Positions 7,595-17,180 of a DNA stretch of 64,000 nt are shown in pieces. Position numbers and translations under genes: made by a program. Numbering within the stretch: the first letter of the stretch is position 1; every line of letters begins with the position of its first letter. The notes beneath the pieces are model-generated. The model was not told the origin of the DNA, did not search any database, and was given only the letters and a program-made list of their open reading frames with translations. Source of the stretch: Scybalosoma faecavium (GTDB lineage: Bacteria; Bacillota; Clostridia; Christensenellales; Christensenellaceae); assembly GCA_018716135.1 (NCBI GenBank), contig DVKG01000001.1:1-64000 (forward strand), written 5' to 3'.

Positions 7595-7667
7595 GCGGGA
7601 TGTATGACTACAGACGGTCCGCTGCACATGCTGCAAGAACGCCTGAATATAAAGGAGAAAAAACACA

Positions 7668-8009
7668 ATGCACGAACTTATCAAATTCGTAGAACAGTCC
7701 CAGATCCGCACAGACCTGCCCGAGCTTGAGATCGGCGACCTGATCAAGGTTTACCTGAAAGTCAAGGAAGGTCAGCGCGAAAGACTTCAGCTTTTCGAAG
7801 GCTACCTCATCGCTCGTCAGGGCGGCGGCGTAAGAGAAACTATCACAGTTCGCCGCGTATCCTATGGTATCGGCGTAGAGAGAGTTCTCCCGCTCAACTC
7901 CCCCAAGATCGACCACATCGAAAAGGTCAGAAGCGGTAAGGTTCGCCGTGCTAAGCTCTACTATCTGCGTGACAGAATGGGCAAGGCTGCTAGAATCAAA
8001 GAAAGATAA
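7668..8009 (+). CDS. Ribosomal protein L19
   Basis: The 113-residue protein matches bacterial L19 along its whole length, with the hallmark block GGGVRETITVRRVSYGIGVERVLPLNSP and the C-terminal VRRAKLYYLRDRMGKAARI. It sits at the 50S/30S interface. AAAGGAG precedes ATG 7668. It is followed by a strong terminator and then rbgA, a common Firmicute neighbour order (rplS-lepB-rbgA-rnhB) here lacking lepB and rnhB. Confidence 0.98.
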   Translation: MHELIKFVEQSQIRTDLPELEIGDLIKVYLKVKEGQRERLQLFEGYLIARQGGGVRETITVRRVSYGIGVERVLPLNSPKIDHIEKVRSGKVRRAKLYYLRDRMGKAARIKER

Positions 8010-8023
8010 GGCTGTCAAGCCAT

Positions 8024-8057
8024 CTGCGCGGGCGTTATGCTTCCGCGCAGTTTTTTT
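8024..8057 (+). terminator. rplS terminator
   Basis: Stem CTGCGCGG / CCGCGCAG with an 11-base loop, then seven T residues. Confidence 0.9.
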
Positions 8058-8090
8058 ACCGACTTTTAATTACTCCAACGGAGATTTAGC

Positions 8091-8927
8091 ATGAATATAA
8101 ATTGGTACCCCGGGCACATGACAAAAGCGCGCCGCGCGATCGCTCCTAAGCTCAAGCTCATAGACATAGTAATAGAGGCGCTGGATTCCCGAGCACCGCA
8201 AAGCAGCATAAACCCAGACTTCGACGACTTGATGCAGGGCAAAACTCGAATCAAAGTCTTATGTAAGTCGGATTTGGCAGATCCTGCGGTGACGCGCGAA
8301 TGGCTGGCATACTTCAACAGGCAGGGTATTCCCGCCGTCAGCTATTCCACCCGCTCGCCCGCCGCTCCGCTCCGCGCGGCGATAGAAAGCTCCGCCGCCG
8401 ACATATACGAACGCTACCGACAGAAAGGTATGAAAAAAACTGTGCGCTGCTTAGTCTGCGGCATACCCAACGTCGGTAAATCCGCCATGATAAACCGACT
8501 CGCCGGCAGCAAGCGCGTAAAAGAAGGCAACAAGCCCGGAGTTACGCGAGGCCTCACGTGGGTCAAGCTGGGCGACTATCTGGAGGTCATGGACTCTCCC
8601 GGTCTGCTCTGGCCAAAAATCGAGACCGAAGAGCAGGGCGCTGCCCTCGCTCTGATAGGCAGCATACGCACCGAAGTATTAGACGAAGAACAACTCGCCT
8701 TCTATCTGCTGCGTCTGCTTAGCAAAACAGCTCCCGAACAGCTGATGGAACGCTACAAGCTGGAGAGCCTTCCGGACGACGCCTATGAGCTAATGCTCGA
8801 AATAGGCAGAAAGCGCGGCTTCCTCATGCGAGGGGCGGAAGTCAACGAAGAGCGAACCGCGGCTATGCTTCTGGACGAATACAAATCTTCAAAAATAGGA
8901 CGGATTTCTTTAGAAAAACCTCTTTGA
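8091..8927 (+). CDS. Ribosome biogenesis GTPase RbgA (YlqF)
   Basis: This 278-residue protein is a circularly permuted GTPase that acts late in 50S subunit assembly. The N-terminal WYPGHMTKARR, the P-loop GIPNVGKS (about residues 124-131), the G2-like PGVTRG and the G3 DSPG are present in the permuted order, followed by the C-terminal RbgA-type helical domain. The G4 motif, normally NKxD, reads CKSD (about residues 58-61), and G1 continues SAMIN rather than STLIN. CGGAG precedes ATG 8091. Neighbour to rplS as in many Firmicutes. Confidence 0.95.
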   Translation: MNINWYPGHMTKARRAIAPKLKLIDIVIEALDSRAPQSSINPDFDDLMQGKTRIKVLCKSDLADPAVTREWLAYFNRQGIPAVSYSTRSPAAPLRAAIESSAADIYERYRQKGMKKTVRCLVCGIPNVGKSAMINRLAGSKRVKEGNKPGVTRGLTWVKLGDYLEVMDSPGLLWPKIETEEQGAALALIGSIRTEVLDEEQLAFYLLRLLSKTAPEQLMERYKLESLPDDAYELMLEIGRKRGFLMRGAEVNEERTAAMLLDEYKSSKIGRISLEKPL

Positions 8928-8940
8928 CAATACAGCCTGG

Positions 8941-8966
8941 CTGCGCCATATGCGCAGCTTTTTTTA
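8941..8966 (+). terminator. rbgA terminator
   Basis: Stem CTGCGC / GCGCAG with a 5-base loop (CATAT), then a T-rich run. Confidence 0.85.
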
Positions 8967-9062
8967 TTTTAAAAAACAGACGGTACCACAAGCCGCCTGC
9001 CCTATCCGGTTCTTCATTTGATATTCTGTTTTAACTTCCGGTATCACAACAAAATCGCCGTT

Positions 9063-9752
9063 CTACGCGACATTTTCGTGCTCTATTATTTTTACCAGTG
9101 TTACCCAGAGAATTTTAATATCCAGCCACGCTGACATTTTCTCTATATATTCTAAATCTTTACTTATTCTGCTTTCCAGATTGAGAGCGCTCCTCCCGTT
9201 TATCTGCGCCAGACCTGTAAGCCCGGGCTTAACCGTCAATCTGTAGAGCTGCTCTTTGGTCAGCACCTTCGTCTCCTCCACTATAAACGGACGCGGCCCT
9301 ATGAAGCTCATTTTCCCGCCCAAGACACAAAAAAGCTGAGGCAATTCATCTATGGAAAACTTCCTGAGGAACGCGCCCACGCGAGTAACACGAGGGTCGT
9401 TCTCATGCTGCACGAAGGGATTCTCCCGATTTCTGAACACACTCTTGTCCACCATCTTTTCAGCGTCCACACGCATTGTCCTAAACTTGTATATCTTGAA
9501 CAGATTCCCCAAATGCCCTACGCGAATCTGCGAAAAAAACACAGGCCCCGGCGAATCTATTTTTATCGCCACTGCAATAAACGGAAGCAGCACTAAAAGT
9601 ACGACAAGAGCGACCAGCGAACATGTTATGTCCGCAAGTCTTTTGAAAACAGGGTAATATAGCTTTTTTGCAAAAGTATTTTTCTTCTGGTTGTCCAAGG
9701 CTTTCAGCTCGCGCTTAAAATCCTCGTCCAGAATGCATCCGTATTTTCTCAT
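9063..9752 (-). CDS. Undecaprenyl-phosphate sugar phosphotransferase (bacterial sugar transferase)
   Basis: A 229-residue protein with one strong membrane segment (about residues 40-63), then the WcaJ/EpsL-type core: FKIYKFRTM, DELPQLF, SFIGPRPF and KPGLTGLAQINGR. These enzymes move a sugar-1-phosphate from a UDP-sugar to undecaprenyl phosphate, the first step in exopolysaccharide or glycan assembly at the membrane. Length fits the short monotopic class. No glycosyltransferase, flippase or polymerase genes are next to it, so the glycan is unknown and the gene is an orphan here. Confidence 0.92.
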   Translation of the reverse strand: MRKYGCILDEDFKRELKALDNQKKNTFAKKLYYPVFKRLADITCSLVALVVLLVLLPFIAVAIKIDSPGPVFFSQIRVGHLGNLFKIYKFRTMRVDAEKMVDKSVFRNRENPFVQHENDPRVTRVGAFLRKFSIDELPQLFCVLGGKMSFIGPRPFIVEETKVLTKEQLYRLTVKPGLTGLAQINGRSALNLESRISKDLEYIEKMSAWLDIKILWVTLVKIIEHENVA

Positions 9753-9878
9753 AGAGCACTCTCTTATCAGTGTTAAGTAGATTATACTTTATATGAGCGC
9801 TTTTGTCAAAAACAGGCGCTGTAATTCTGATATTCTTTCATCTTTACATGCATATTACGCATATTCGCCGACAGATGA

Positions 9879-9907
9879 TTGACATTCACGTAAAAAAATG
9901 CTAAGAT
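9879..9907 (+). promoter_or_regulatory. Promoter of the HPr-like gene
   Basis: TTGACA (9879-9884) and TAAGAT (9902-9907), 17-base spacer, 45 bases before ATG 9953. Confidence 0.7.
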
Positions 9908-9952
9908 GAGTTTAGATTTATAATTTGTTACAATTAGCTGGAGGTTGCGAGT

Positions 9953-10192
9953 ATGAAAATCAGGGGCATTACCGAGCCGCAGAGGTTCTTTGAAGCCGTA
10001 AAGTCTTGTAAAGGCTCTGTAGAGCTGCTCACCGGCGAAGGCGATCGCTTAAATATGCGCTCCACCTTATGCCAGTATATCGCGCTCACACAGATGTTCA
10101 ACGAAGGCAGCATGGGCGATGTCGAACTGATCCTCTCTGAACCCGACGACATAAATACGCTCATTAGCTTCCTCTCCACCGCTGAAGACTGA
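9953..10192 (+). CDS. Small HPr-like protein lacking the phospho-histidine
   Basis: This 79-residue protein shows the HPr beta-alpha pattern in its second half (LNMRSTLCQYIALTQMF then VELILSEPDDINTLISFL), comparable to the region after Ser46 of HPr. The N-terminal half has no histidine at the usual active-site position; there is no histidine anywhere in the protein. HPr-like proteins without the catalytic residue are common in Clostridia and their role is not established; they cannot pass phosphate in the PTS. GGAGG lies before ATG 9953. Single-gene unit with its own promoter and terminator. Confidence 0.55.
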   Translation: MKIRGITEPQRFFEAVKSCKGSVELLTGEGDRLNMRSTLCQYIALTQMFNEGSMGDVELILSEPDDINTLISFLSTAED

Positions 10193-10204
10193 CGCTCTCA
10201 CCTG

Positions 10205-10229
10205 ACCGCGATGTTCTGCGGTCTTTTTT
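10205..10229 (+). terminator. Terminator of the HPr-like gene
   Basis: Stem ACCGC / GCGGT with an 8-base loop, then CTTTTTT. Confidence 0.75.
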
Positions 10230-10265
10230 ATTACTTATTTCGTATTTTAAACAACGGAGTTTATT

Positions 10266-10778
10266 ATGAGACTTTTTATCGCTTTTGAAATAGACGAACC
10301 CATAAGACGCAGCCTGCGCGGCATATCAGCCCACATCGGAGGCAGACCCTCCCGTATAGAAAATCTGCATTTGACACTTAGATTCATAGGAGAACAACCC
10401 TCTTATCGCGATGCACAATATGCCATGTCGGCTATAGCGGATATGCCGCCCGTGAAGGTGCGCGTGCGTCGGCTGGGGCACTTCGGAGACTTGCGCGACG
10501 CTCACGTGTATGCCGCCGCGGAAAGCACGCCCCCGCTTTCAGAATACGCGGACAAGCTATCCGCAGAGCTGACAAAGCGCGGCGTACCCTTCGACAGCAA
10601 AAAATTCAAGCCGCATATCACTCTCGCAAGACGCGCCGACCTCACGCAGACGCCTCTCCCGGAGATAGACGAGATGAATTTTGAGCTGCATCGCGCGACG
10701 CTTTTTGAAAGCAGACGCATACGCGGCGTTCTAACCTATATACCTCTGTATAGCATAGAATTAAAGGAGCGCAGATGA
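10266..10778 (+). CDS. RNA 2',3'-cyclic phosphodiesterase (LigT/ThpR)
   Basis: The 170-residue protein belongs to the 2H phosphoesterases and has both HxTx motifs, HLTL at residues 35-38 and HITL at 117-120. The family opens 2',3'-cyclic phosphates, probably in RNA repair or nucleotide turnover. CGGAG precedes ATG 10266. The stop codon overlaps the addB start by four bases (ATGA), so it is translated in the same unit as addB and addA. Confidence 0.93.
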   Translation: MRLFIAFEIDEPIRRSLRGISAHIGGRPSRIENLHLTLRFIGEQPSYRDAQYAMSAIADMPPVKVRVRRLGHFGDLRDAHVYAAAESTPPLSEYADKLSAELTKRGVPFDSKKFKPHITLARRADLTQTPLPEIDEMNFELHRATLFESRRIRGVLTYIPLYSIELKERR

Positions 10779-13700
10779 ACGTATACTGTTCCGACTCTCA
10801 GTACGCTCTGGATTCCGCTGTAAATCACAGAATATCCCGCGCGCTTGAGACATTAGATCACACATACATTATCGTACCCGCACAGATGGGCTTCAACACA
10901 GAAAGACGAATAATATATCACACAGACTCTGACGGCTTCTATTCTATAGAGGTCGTCAGCTTTGAAAAGCTGGCGCGTATGCTTCTCGAACGAGTCGCCG
11001 GCCGCGCTCTCCCCGCCATAGACAGCACAGGCATGACCATGCTGGCAAAGGAAGCTCTGCTTTCGCTCGAAGGGGATCTGGACATACTCGACCCTCACGC
11101 CGACGATACTCTGCACCTGCGCCTCGCCGCTCTGGTAAAAGCGCTCCGTTCCGAGGGCATCACCTCCGAACAGCTCAAAAGCGCAGAATGCACGGATGGC
11201 GTCCTAAAGGGCAAGCTTTCTGATTTAGCCAAACTGCTCTCCAGAATAGAAAACTCCTCGGCCGGTATGGATGAAGCCGCTTTGGAGCAATTCGCATATT
11301 CCGGAATATCCCAAGCTGAGTTCTTAAAAGGCTCTCACATAATCGTCCACGGCTTTGACTCGCTCTCTCACGTCAGGATAGACGCGCTCAAGGCTCTTGA
11401 CACTATCGCCGACAGCTTATCTGTATACCTTCTCGCCGACTCTGAGAACGACATATTTTCTTCCGGAAACAGATTGGCTCAAATACTCGGCGGAACTCAG
11501 CGCAAAATTCCCGACGAGAGAAATGACGATACCGCCCTTCTTGCTCGAGAGCTCTTCCGCTATCCTTATCGCAAGTTTCGCACTCCGACAGACAGCATTA
11601 CAGTTTACAAATGCACCGATCCGAGAGCAGAAGCTAAGGCAGCCGCAGCCCTCGCGATAAAATACATACAGGAGGGCACAAAGCCGAACGATATAGCCAT
11701 ATGCGTAAGCGATATGAACATATATTCGAACATACTCGACGAGGTATTTTCTTCATCTCAGCTTCCGTTTTTCATAGAGAACAAGCGCCCGCTCATACAT
11801 TCAGACATAGCAGTGCTGATTTTATCCGCGCTCAGAATAATAAACGAAGGCTGGCGTTTAAAAGACCTGCTGCTTCATCTAAAAACCGGCCTGCTCCCCG
11901 TCGAGCCGGAAGAAGCCGACGAGCTTATCCGCTTTGTAAAAGAACATGGCATAAAAGGCAGGATGCTGCGGCGAACGCTCAAAGACGAAAAAATGGAGGA
12001 TATACGCGGCAGAGCTTTTTCTCCGCTCGACGAGCTTTGCAATTCGGAAGGCTCTGTCACAGAACGCCTTCTCACATACCTTGACGCTTTGAACACGGAA
12101 GAAAAGCTGGAGACTCTCGCTGATAAGCTCGCAGAGGCAGGCCTCGCCGAGGAAGCCGCGTTCACCAGGCAGACCTTCGAGCGCACAATATCTATATTGG
12201 AGCAGGCAGGAACATACCTGCCGAACGCAGACGTACACTCTCTGTATTCGGCAATCTCCGCCGGCTTTGAAAGCAGTTCGATAGCAGTAACTCCTCCTCT
12301 CGAGGGGCAGATAACCGTAGGAGAGCTGACTCACTCCGTATTTCCCCGCGTATCCAGAATGATAGCCGTGGGCATATGCGATTCTCTCGTCCCGCACACC
12401 GTTGACGACGGCGGAATTATCACCAACAGCGAAGCTGAGTCGCTGGCAGACGCGCTCACATTTTTCCCTTCCGCGCTCAGTCCTTCCGAGCAGAAGGCTC
12501 TGATAATGCGCGCCTTTTCCGCAGGCGCCTCTCTGGATCTGACCTACAACACAAGCGCAGGGCCGTCTTATATTATCGACAGAGTTAAACGCATCTCCGG
12601 AGCCGTTGAATTGGCCCCGCCGCCGCTGCTCTCCCGTTCGGAAACCTTTTCCTGCGCGGCAGCTGAACTTCGCTCTCTTGCGGACGGCGCAGATCTGCCG
12701 CCTGCCGACCTTGCGCTTTTCATGAAGTCGGAGCCTGAAGCGGTATCGCGTCTCGCCGCATACATGCAGCCCCGCCCCGTGCGCATATCCCCCGACACTT
12801 CAAAAAAACTATACGGAAAGCTCCGCGGAAGCACAAGCTTAATAGAAGATTTCTACAGATGCAGCTACAAGCATTTTATGGATTACGGAATAAAGCCCGT
12901 AGAGCTGAAAGAGCTCCGCGAGGATGCGATGAGCGCAGGCAGCTATATACATTCCCTGCTCGAAAACGTGACGCACACGCTGGAGCGCAGGCGCCTGAGC
13001 TGGCAGAACGCAGACGACAACACCGTAAGCGAAATAATCGACAGCGCCGCCGATAAAATGCGTTCCGAACACAACAAAGGCATTTTCAACAGCAAGCGCT
13101 TCGCCTTCACGGAAAAGCGGCTTAAAGAAGAAGTCCTCCTCGCAACGCGCGCCGTCCGCGCCAGCCTGACAGGCATGCACATAGCGGGCAGCGAGGTCGG
13201 CTTCCGACATGAGCTGGGCAGTATAACCCTCACGGGACGAATAGACAGAATAGACCTCTCGGACGACGGCTTCCTGAGAGTAGTCGATTACAAAAGCGGA
13301 AACAGCAGCTTCGATCTCTGCCGTCTCTATTACGGACTGAGTATACAGCTAATGATATACCTCATAGCCGCAATGGAAATCGTCCCCGGATGCACTCCCG
13401 CAGGCGGCTTCTACATGAACGTATCTCTGCCCTTCATCCCTTCCGACAAAACGGAAAGCGACCGCATGAAGGAGCTGCGCATGAACGGCTTCGCTCTCGC
13501 AGACGCAGACGCCGCCGCCAGCATGGAAAAAACAGTCGGAAAGCTCACTACTATAAAGCTTACGCTCAACCCCGACGGCATACCTTACGGAAGCAGCGCC
13601 TTCTCCCGCGCCGAGCTGGACAGCCTGATGCGGCATTGCGAAAAATTGGCTCAGAATGCCGTCAGCTCCATACTCTCCGGAAAGCTGGAGGTTAACCCGG

Positions 13701-13840
13701 CGGAATACGGCGGAACCATCCCCTGTGACTACTGCGAGTATTTCGCAGTCTGCCGACGGGAGGACTCCGGACGCAGCCTCCCGAAGCTGAGCCAAACAGA
13801 AATACTCAATAACATAAAGAACAATACTGAAAGGAATTAA
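10775..13840 (+). CDS. ATP-dependent nuclease subunit AddB/RexB
   Basis: A 1021-residue subunit of the AddAB/RexAB helicase-nuclease, which processes double-strand breaks for recombination. A RecB-type nuclease domain is near the C-terminus (GRIDRIDL … VVDYKSG near residue 837). The four cysteines expected for the iron-sulfur cluster are visible: one in YRCSYKHF (near 695) and three in CDYCEYFAVC (near 984). The N-terminus has no GxGKT Walker A motif; it reads straight into the strand IIVPAQMGF, which normally follows the P-loop. That is the RexB-like condition. It lies between thpR (4-base overlap) and addA, which starts at the very next base. Confidence 0.92.
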   Translation: MNVYCSDSQYALDSAVNHRISRALETLDHTYIIVPAQMGFNTERRIIYHTDSDGFYSIEVVSFEKLARMLLERVAGRALPAIDSTGMTMLAKEALLSLEGDLDILDPHADDTLHLRLAALVKALRSEGITSEQLKSAECTDGVLKGKLSDLAKLLSRIENSSAGMDEAALEQFAYSGISQAEFLKGSHIIVHGFDSLSHVRIDALKALDTIADSLSVYLLADSENDIFSSGNRLAQILGGTQRKIPDERNDDTALLARELFRYPYRKFRTPTDSITVYKCTDPRAEAKAAAALAIKYIQEGTKPNDIAICVSDMNIYSNILDEVFSSSQLPFFIENKRPLIHSDIAVLILSALRIINEGWRLKDLLLHLKTGLLPVEPEEADELIRFVKEHGIKGRMLRRTLKDEKMEDIRGRAFSPLDELCNSEGSVTERLLTYLDALNTEEKLETLADKLAEAGLAEEAAFTRQTFERTISILEQAGTYLPNADVHSLYSAISAGFESSSIAVTPPLEGQITVGELTHSVFPRVSRMIAVGICDSLVPHTVDDGGIITNSEAESLADALTFFPSALSPSEQKALIMRAFSAGASLDLTYNTSAGPSYIIDRVKRISGAVELAPPPLLSRSETFSCAAAELRSLADGADLPPADLALFMKSEPEAVSRLAAYMQPRPVRISPDTSKKLYGKLRGSTSLIEDFYRCSYKHFMDYGIKPVELKELREDAMSAGSYIHSLLENVTHTLERRRLSWQNADDNTVSEIIDSAADKMRSEHNKGIFNSKRFAFTEKRLKEEVLLATRAVRASLTGMHIAGSEVGFRHELGSITLTGRIDRIDLSDDGFLRVVDYKSGNSSFDLCRLYYGLSIQLMIYLIAAMEIVPGCTPAGGFYMNVSLPFIPSDKTESDRMKELRMNGFALADADAAASMEKTVGKLTTIKLTLNPDGIPYGSSAFSRAELDSLMRHCEKLAQNAVSSILSGKLEVNPAEYGGTIPCDYCEYFAVCRREDSGRSLPKLSQTEILNNIKNNTERN

Positions 13841-16800
13841 ATGGCATTCAAGCTGACTAAGTCGCAATTCGACGCAATATACGACCGCTCCGACAGCATA
13901 CTCATCAGCGCAGGCGCAGGCTCGGGCAAAACTAGCGTATTGGCTCAGCGCGTCGCGGCTCTCGCCGCGGAAGGCGCCGACGTATCGCGTATGCTCATCT
14001 GCACCTTTACCTCTCCAGCCGCCGCAGAGATGCGTTCCAGAATATCCGCACAGCTCTTCTCCCTCGCAGACGAGCGGAACGACCGCAGGCTGGCGGCGCA
14101 GGCAGAGACGGCGCAGTTCTCCGACATATGCACAATACATCGCTTTGCGCTTAAACTCATAAAAGAACAGGCCGTGCCTCTGGGTCTGCCTTCGGATATT
14201 CGCGTTTTGGGCGAACGGACAGAGCTCATCCGCCTGTCCGCTCTGGACGACGCAATGGAAGAGCTGTACGAAAAAGACGACCCCGATCTTCTCTTTCTTC
14301 GAGAGCGCTTCTCAGGGAGAGACGACGAAGCTCTGCGCAATATGTTCCTGACCGTATACAACGCCCTGCGCAGCAAGGAAGAAGGTCTGGACTGGCTGCG
14401 CTCCCCCAAAAAGAGCGACCTGGACGTTCTCCTCTCTCGTCAAATACGCTCGCTGCTTCTGCGCGCACAAAACACACTCAAGGTTTGCCGCGAGCTGAGC
14501 GAAAAAAACATGATACTCGACCAGCTCCCAAGAGATGACGACGATCTGAATTATATCGAATTGCTGCTCCGCGCCGATGTAAGAGAGTTGCAAAGCGTCG
14601 CCGCCTCCGGAAAGGTACAAAGCATATCGCGCAAAAAATTCCCTTCCGACGAGTTGAAAAAGAGCATTCAGGACAGAAAAAAGGACGCGCGGGCGCTGAT
14701 TAAATCAGCAGCTGCGCTTTCCGTCTCGGACATATCCGGCGAGCTGACTTACACCGGACGCACAACAGACGCACTGCGCAGCGTTCTAAAAGCGTTTGAT
14801 ACTCATTATGCCAAGGCTAAACGCGAAAAAAGCGCGGTGGATTTCGACGACATATTGTATATAGCCTCCGACGCTCTTTCCCGCCCCGAGATAGCCTCGC
14901 AATATGCCGACCGTTACGAGCACGTCTTTATAGACGAATACCAGGATACCAACCCGTTGCAGGAGAGCCTTTTGGGAAAGATAGGCGCGTCAAACGCCTT
15001 CATGGTCGGGGACGTGAAGCAGGCGATATACCGCTTTCGCCTCGCCGCACCCGAGATATTCCTGGAAAAAAGCAGACGCGGCGCGGGAAAAGTCATTCAT
15101 ATGAACGAAAACTTCCGCAGCAACGCCGGCGTTATCGCCGCGGTCAATCATGTCATGAGCTGTATAATGAGCATGGAGCTGGGCGAAATGGAATACACCG
15201 ACGAGCAGCATCTGCGCGCACGCGGAGATTTCTCAGGCGGAGCGGAGCTTCTGCTTACTCAGCCAAACGGAGAGGAGAGCGCAGCCGCCGAGGCAAAAAC
15301 AATAGCCGCGCGCATACTCGAGCTTGTAGGCAGCATTGTGACATACCGCGGAGAGCCGCGCGTGCTGCAATTTGGAGATTTTGCGGTTCTCATGCGCTCG
15401 CCAAAAACGCACTCGCGCACCTTCTATCAGGTTTTTGAGGAATGCGGCATACCCGCGAGTGTCCAAACGGGCAGTGCAAACGGACTTTTCGAACCTGAGG
15501 TTTTCGTCAACCTCCTGCGCATAATAGACGGCGCGCGCTCGGATATAGCTCTGCTCAGCGTTTTAAAAAGCCACATAGGCGCGTTCTCAGACGAAGAGAT
15601 TGCACAGATACGCGCGTACTCTGATTCCGAGCGTTTCTCCGACTGCCTCGCTGAATACCTCGAATCAGAGCCCTCCCCTCTCAAAGATAAAATAACCTCC
15701 TTCAGCGAGAGGCTGAACAGATGGCGGCTCATGTCGCACGGAATGCCCGCACGACGCCTCATCGCCGCTCTGCGGTCCGAGACGGACTACGACGCATTCG
15801 TGCGCGCTCTGCCCGGCGGCGCGCGCCGTCTCACTCTGCTTGAGAAATTCTTTGAAAAGCTCAATTCGCTCGCGGACGAATGCACCTGTCTTTTCGAGCT
15901 GGTAGAAGATCTGGACAGACTGAAACGCGAAAAAGGCGCGTATTTCGACCTTCCCGGCGAGCTGAACGACGACAGAGTACGCATAATGAGCATACACAAG
16001 AGCAAAGGTCTGGAGTTCCCCGTGGTCATACTGGCGCAGATGAACAAATCCTTCAACCAGCGCGATCTCTCCGCCAAGCTGCTCTTTCATCCTGAGCTCG
16101 GCGCCGCCTGCGACATAATCGACCCCGAACGCAAGACAGAGGATAAGTCCAAAATAAAGCTGCTGCTGGCGGAAGATCTGAAAGCCAAAAACAAGAGCGA
16201 AGAGCTGAGAATACTGTATGTCGCCATGACACGAGCAGCAAATATGCTCATATTTTCCGGAACCTGCTCCGACCCCGATTCTCTCTTCCGCTCTCTCTCC
16301 TCCATGCAGAGAGACGACATGCCCGCGCTATCCTCTCACCTTGACTGGGTTCTGGCCTCTCTGCTGCGTCTGTCCTGCTTTTCAGATTGGAACGAATCGG
16401 CGTGCGAATCTCCTGAAATAAGCATACCGCACAGAATATGCGCGGGCGCCTGCATCGACTCCTCACAGCACAGCGGACGAACTCTGGAGCAGTGCCTCGA
16501 AACTGCTATAGGCATGAGCGTGACGCCTCTGCCCGTGATGCCCCGCGCCTCCGTTCCGTCAAAGGTAGGCGTATCTACTCTGCTCGGTTCTCTGTACGAC
16601 ACGGAGCTTATCCCCGCTCCCGCCGCCGACAGACGCAAAAAAGACGGCGGCGCCGAGCTGGGCACTCTCGTTCATCTGTTTATGCTGCATCTGGATTATA
16701 AGGCGCGCACCGCATACGACGTCCGCGCTCAGATGGACGCTCTTGTCTCAAAGCAGATATTCTCAAAGTCGGAAGCAGGCAGAGTCATGCGATTTGCAAA

Positions 16801-17155
16801 TGAAATAGCTCGCTATCTGAACAGCGAGCTGGCATACCGCATCCGAAATTCCGGCAGCGTAATGCGCGAAATACCGTTCACTCTCGCCGTGAATGCAAAC
16901 GAGCTGGGAATATCGGACAGCAGCGAGCAGACTCTCGTTCAGGGTATTATAGACCTCGCCTTTGAAGAAAACGGCAGACTCATAATCGTCGATTACAAGA
17001 CGAATCATATCCTACCGGATGAGTTCACCGCCTTCTGCATTCACTACAAAAAGCAGCTTGATCTATATGAGAAAGCCCTGCGCATAATAACAAAAAAACC
17101 CGTCAGCGCAAAATATCTCTATCTGATACGCGAAGGGCAAGGCATTCTGGTATAA
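13841..17155 (+). CDS. ATP-dependent helicase/nuclease subunit AddA
   Basis: This 1104-residue UvrD-type helicase carries Walker A SAGAGSGKT (residues 23-31), Walker B DEYQDTN (near 364), motif III-VI blocks such as VGDVKQAIYRFR, RIMSIHKSKGLEFPVV and RILYVAMTRA, and a C-terminal RecB-type nuclease with IIVDYKTN (near 1049). With AddB it forms the heterodimer that unwinds and resects broken DNA. ATG 13841 directly follows the addB stop; GAAAGGAATTAA upstream supplies the ribosome-binding site. Somewhat shorter than Bacillus AddA (about 1230) but all catalytic parts are visible. Confidence 0.95.
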   Translation: MAFKLTKSQFDAIYDRSDSILISAGAGSGKTSVLAQRVAALAAEGADVSRMLICTFTSPAAAEMRSRISAQLFSLADERNDRRLAAQAETAQFSDICTIHRFALKLIKEQAVPLGLPSDIRVLGERTELIRLSALDDAMEELYEKDDPDLLFLRERFSGRDDEALRNMFLTVYNALRSKEEGLDWLRSPKKSDLDVLLSRQIRSLLLRAQNTLKVCRELSEKNMILDQLPRDDDDLNYIELLLRADVRELQSVAASGKVQSISRKKFPSDELKKSIQDRKKDARALIKSAAALSVSDISGELTYTGRTTDALRSVLKAFDTHYAKAKREKSAVDFDDILYIASDALSRPEIASQYADRYEHVFIDEYQDTNPLQESLLGKIGASNAFMVGDVKQAIYRFRLAAPEIFLEKSRRGAGKVIHMNENFRSNAGVIAAVNHVMSCIMSMELGEMEYTDEQHLRARGDFSGGAELLLTQPNGEESAAAEAKTIAARILELVGSIVTYRGEPRVLQFGDFAVLMRSPKTHSRTFYQVFEECGIPASVQTGSANGLFEPEVFVNLLRIIDGARSDIALLSVLKSHIGAFSDEEIAQIRAYSDSERFSDCLAEYLESEPSPLKDKITSFSERLNRWRLMSHGMPARRLIAALRSETDYDAFVRALPGGARRLTLLEKFFEKLNSLADECTCLFELVEDLDRLKREKGAYFDLPGELNDDRVRIMSIHKSKGLEFPVVILAQMNKSFNQRDLSAKLLFHPELGAACDIIDPERKTEDKSKIKLLLAEDLKAKNKSEELRILYVAMTRAANMLIFSGTCSDPDSLFRSLSSMQRDDMPALSSHLDWVLASLLRLSCFSDWNESACESPEISIPHRICAGACIDSSQHSGRTLEQCLETAIGMSVTPLPVMPRASVPSKVGVSTLLGSLYDTELIPAPAADRRKKDGGAELGTLVHLFMLHLDYKARTAYDVRAQMDALVSKQIFSKSEAGRVMRFANEIARYLNSELAYRIRNSGSVMREIPFTLAVNANELGISDSSEQTLVQGIIDLAFEENGRLIIVDYKTNHILPDEFTAFCIHYKKQLDLYEKALRIITKKPVSAKYLYLIREGQGILV

Positions 17156-17180
17156 AATTTTAAGAAAGGACAATTGATTT

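Noticed and set aside
7600..7667. L19 leader regulatory RNA
   Set aside because: Position fits, but I could not match the conserved structure by eye, so I did not call it.
13349..14140. Minus-strand open frame across the addB/addA junction
   Set aside because: Antisense to two certain genes, no start signal, Cys-rich shadow composition.
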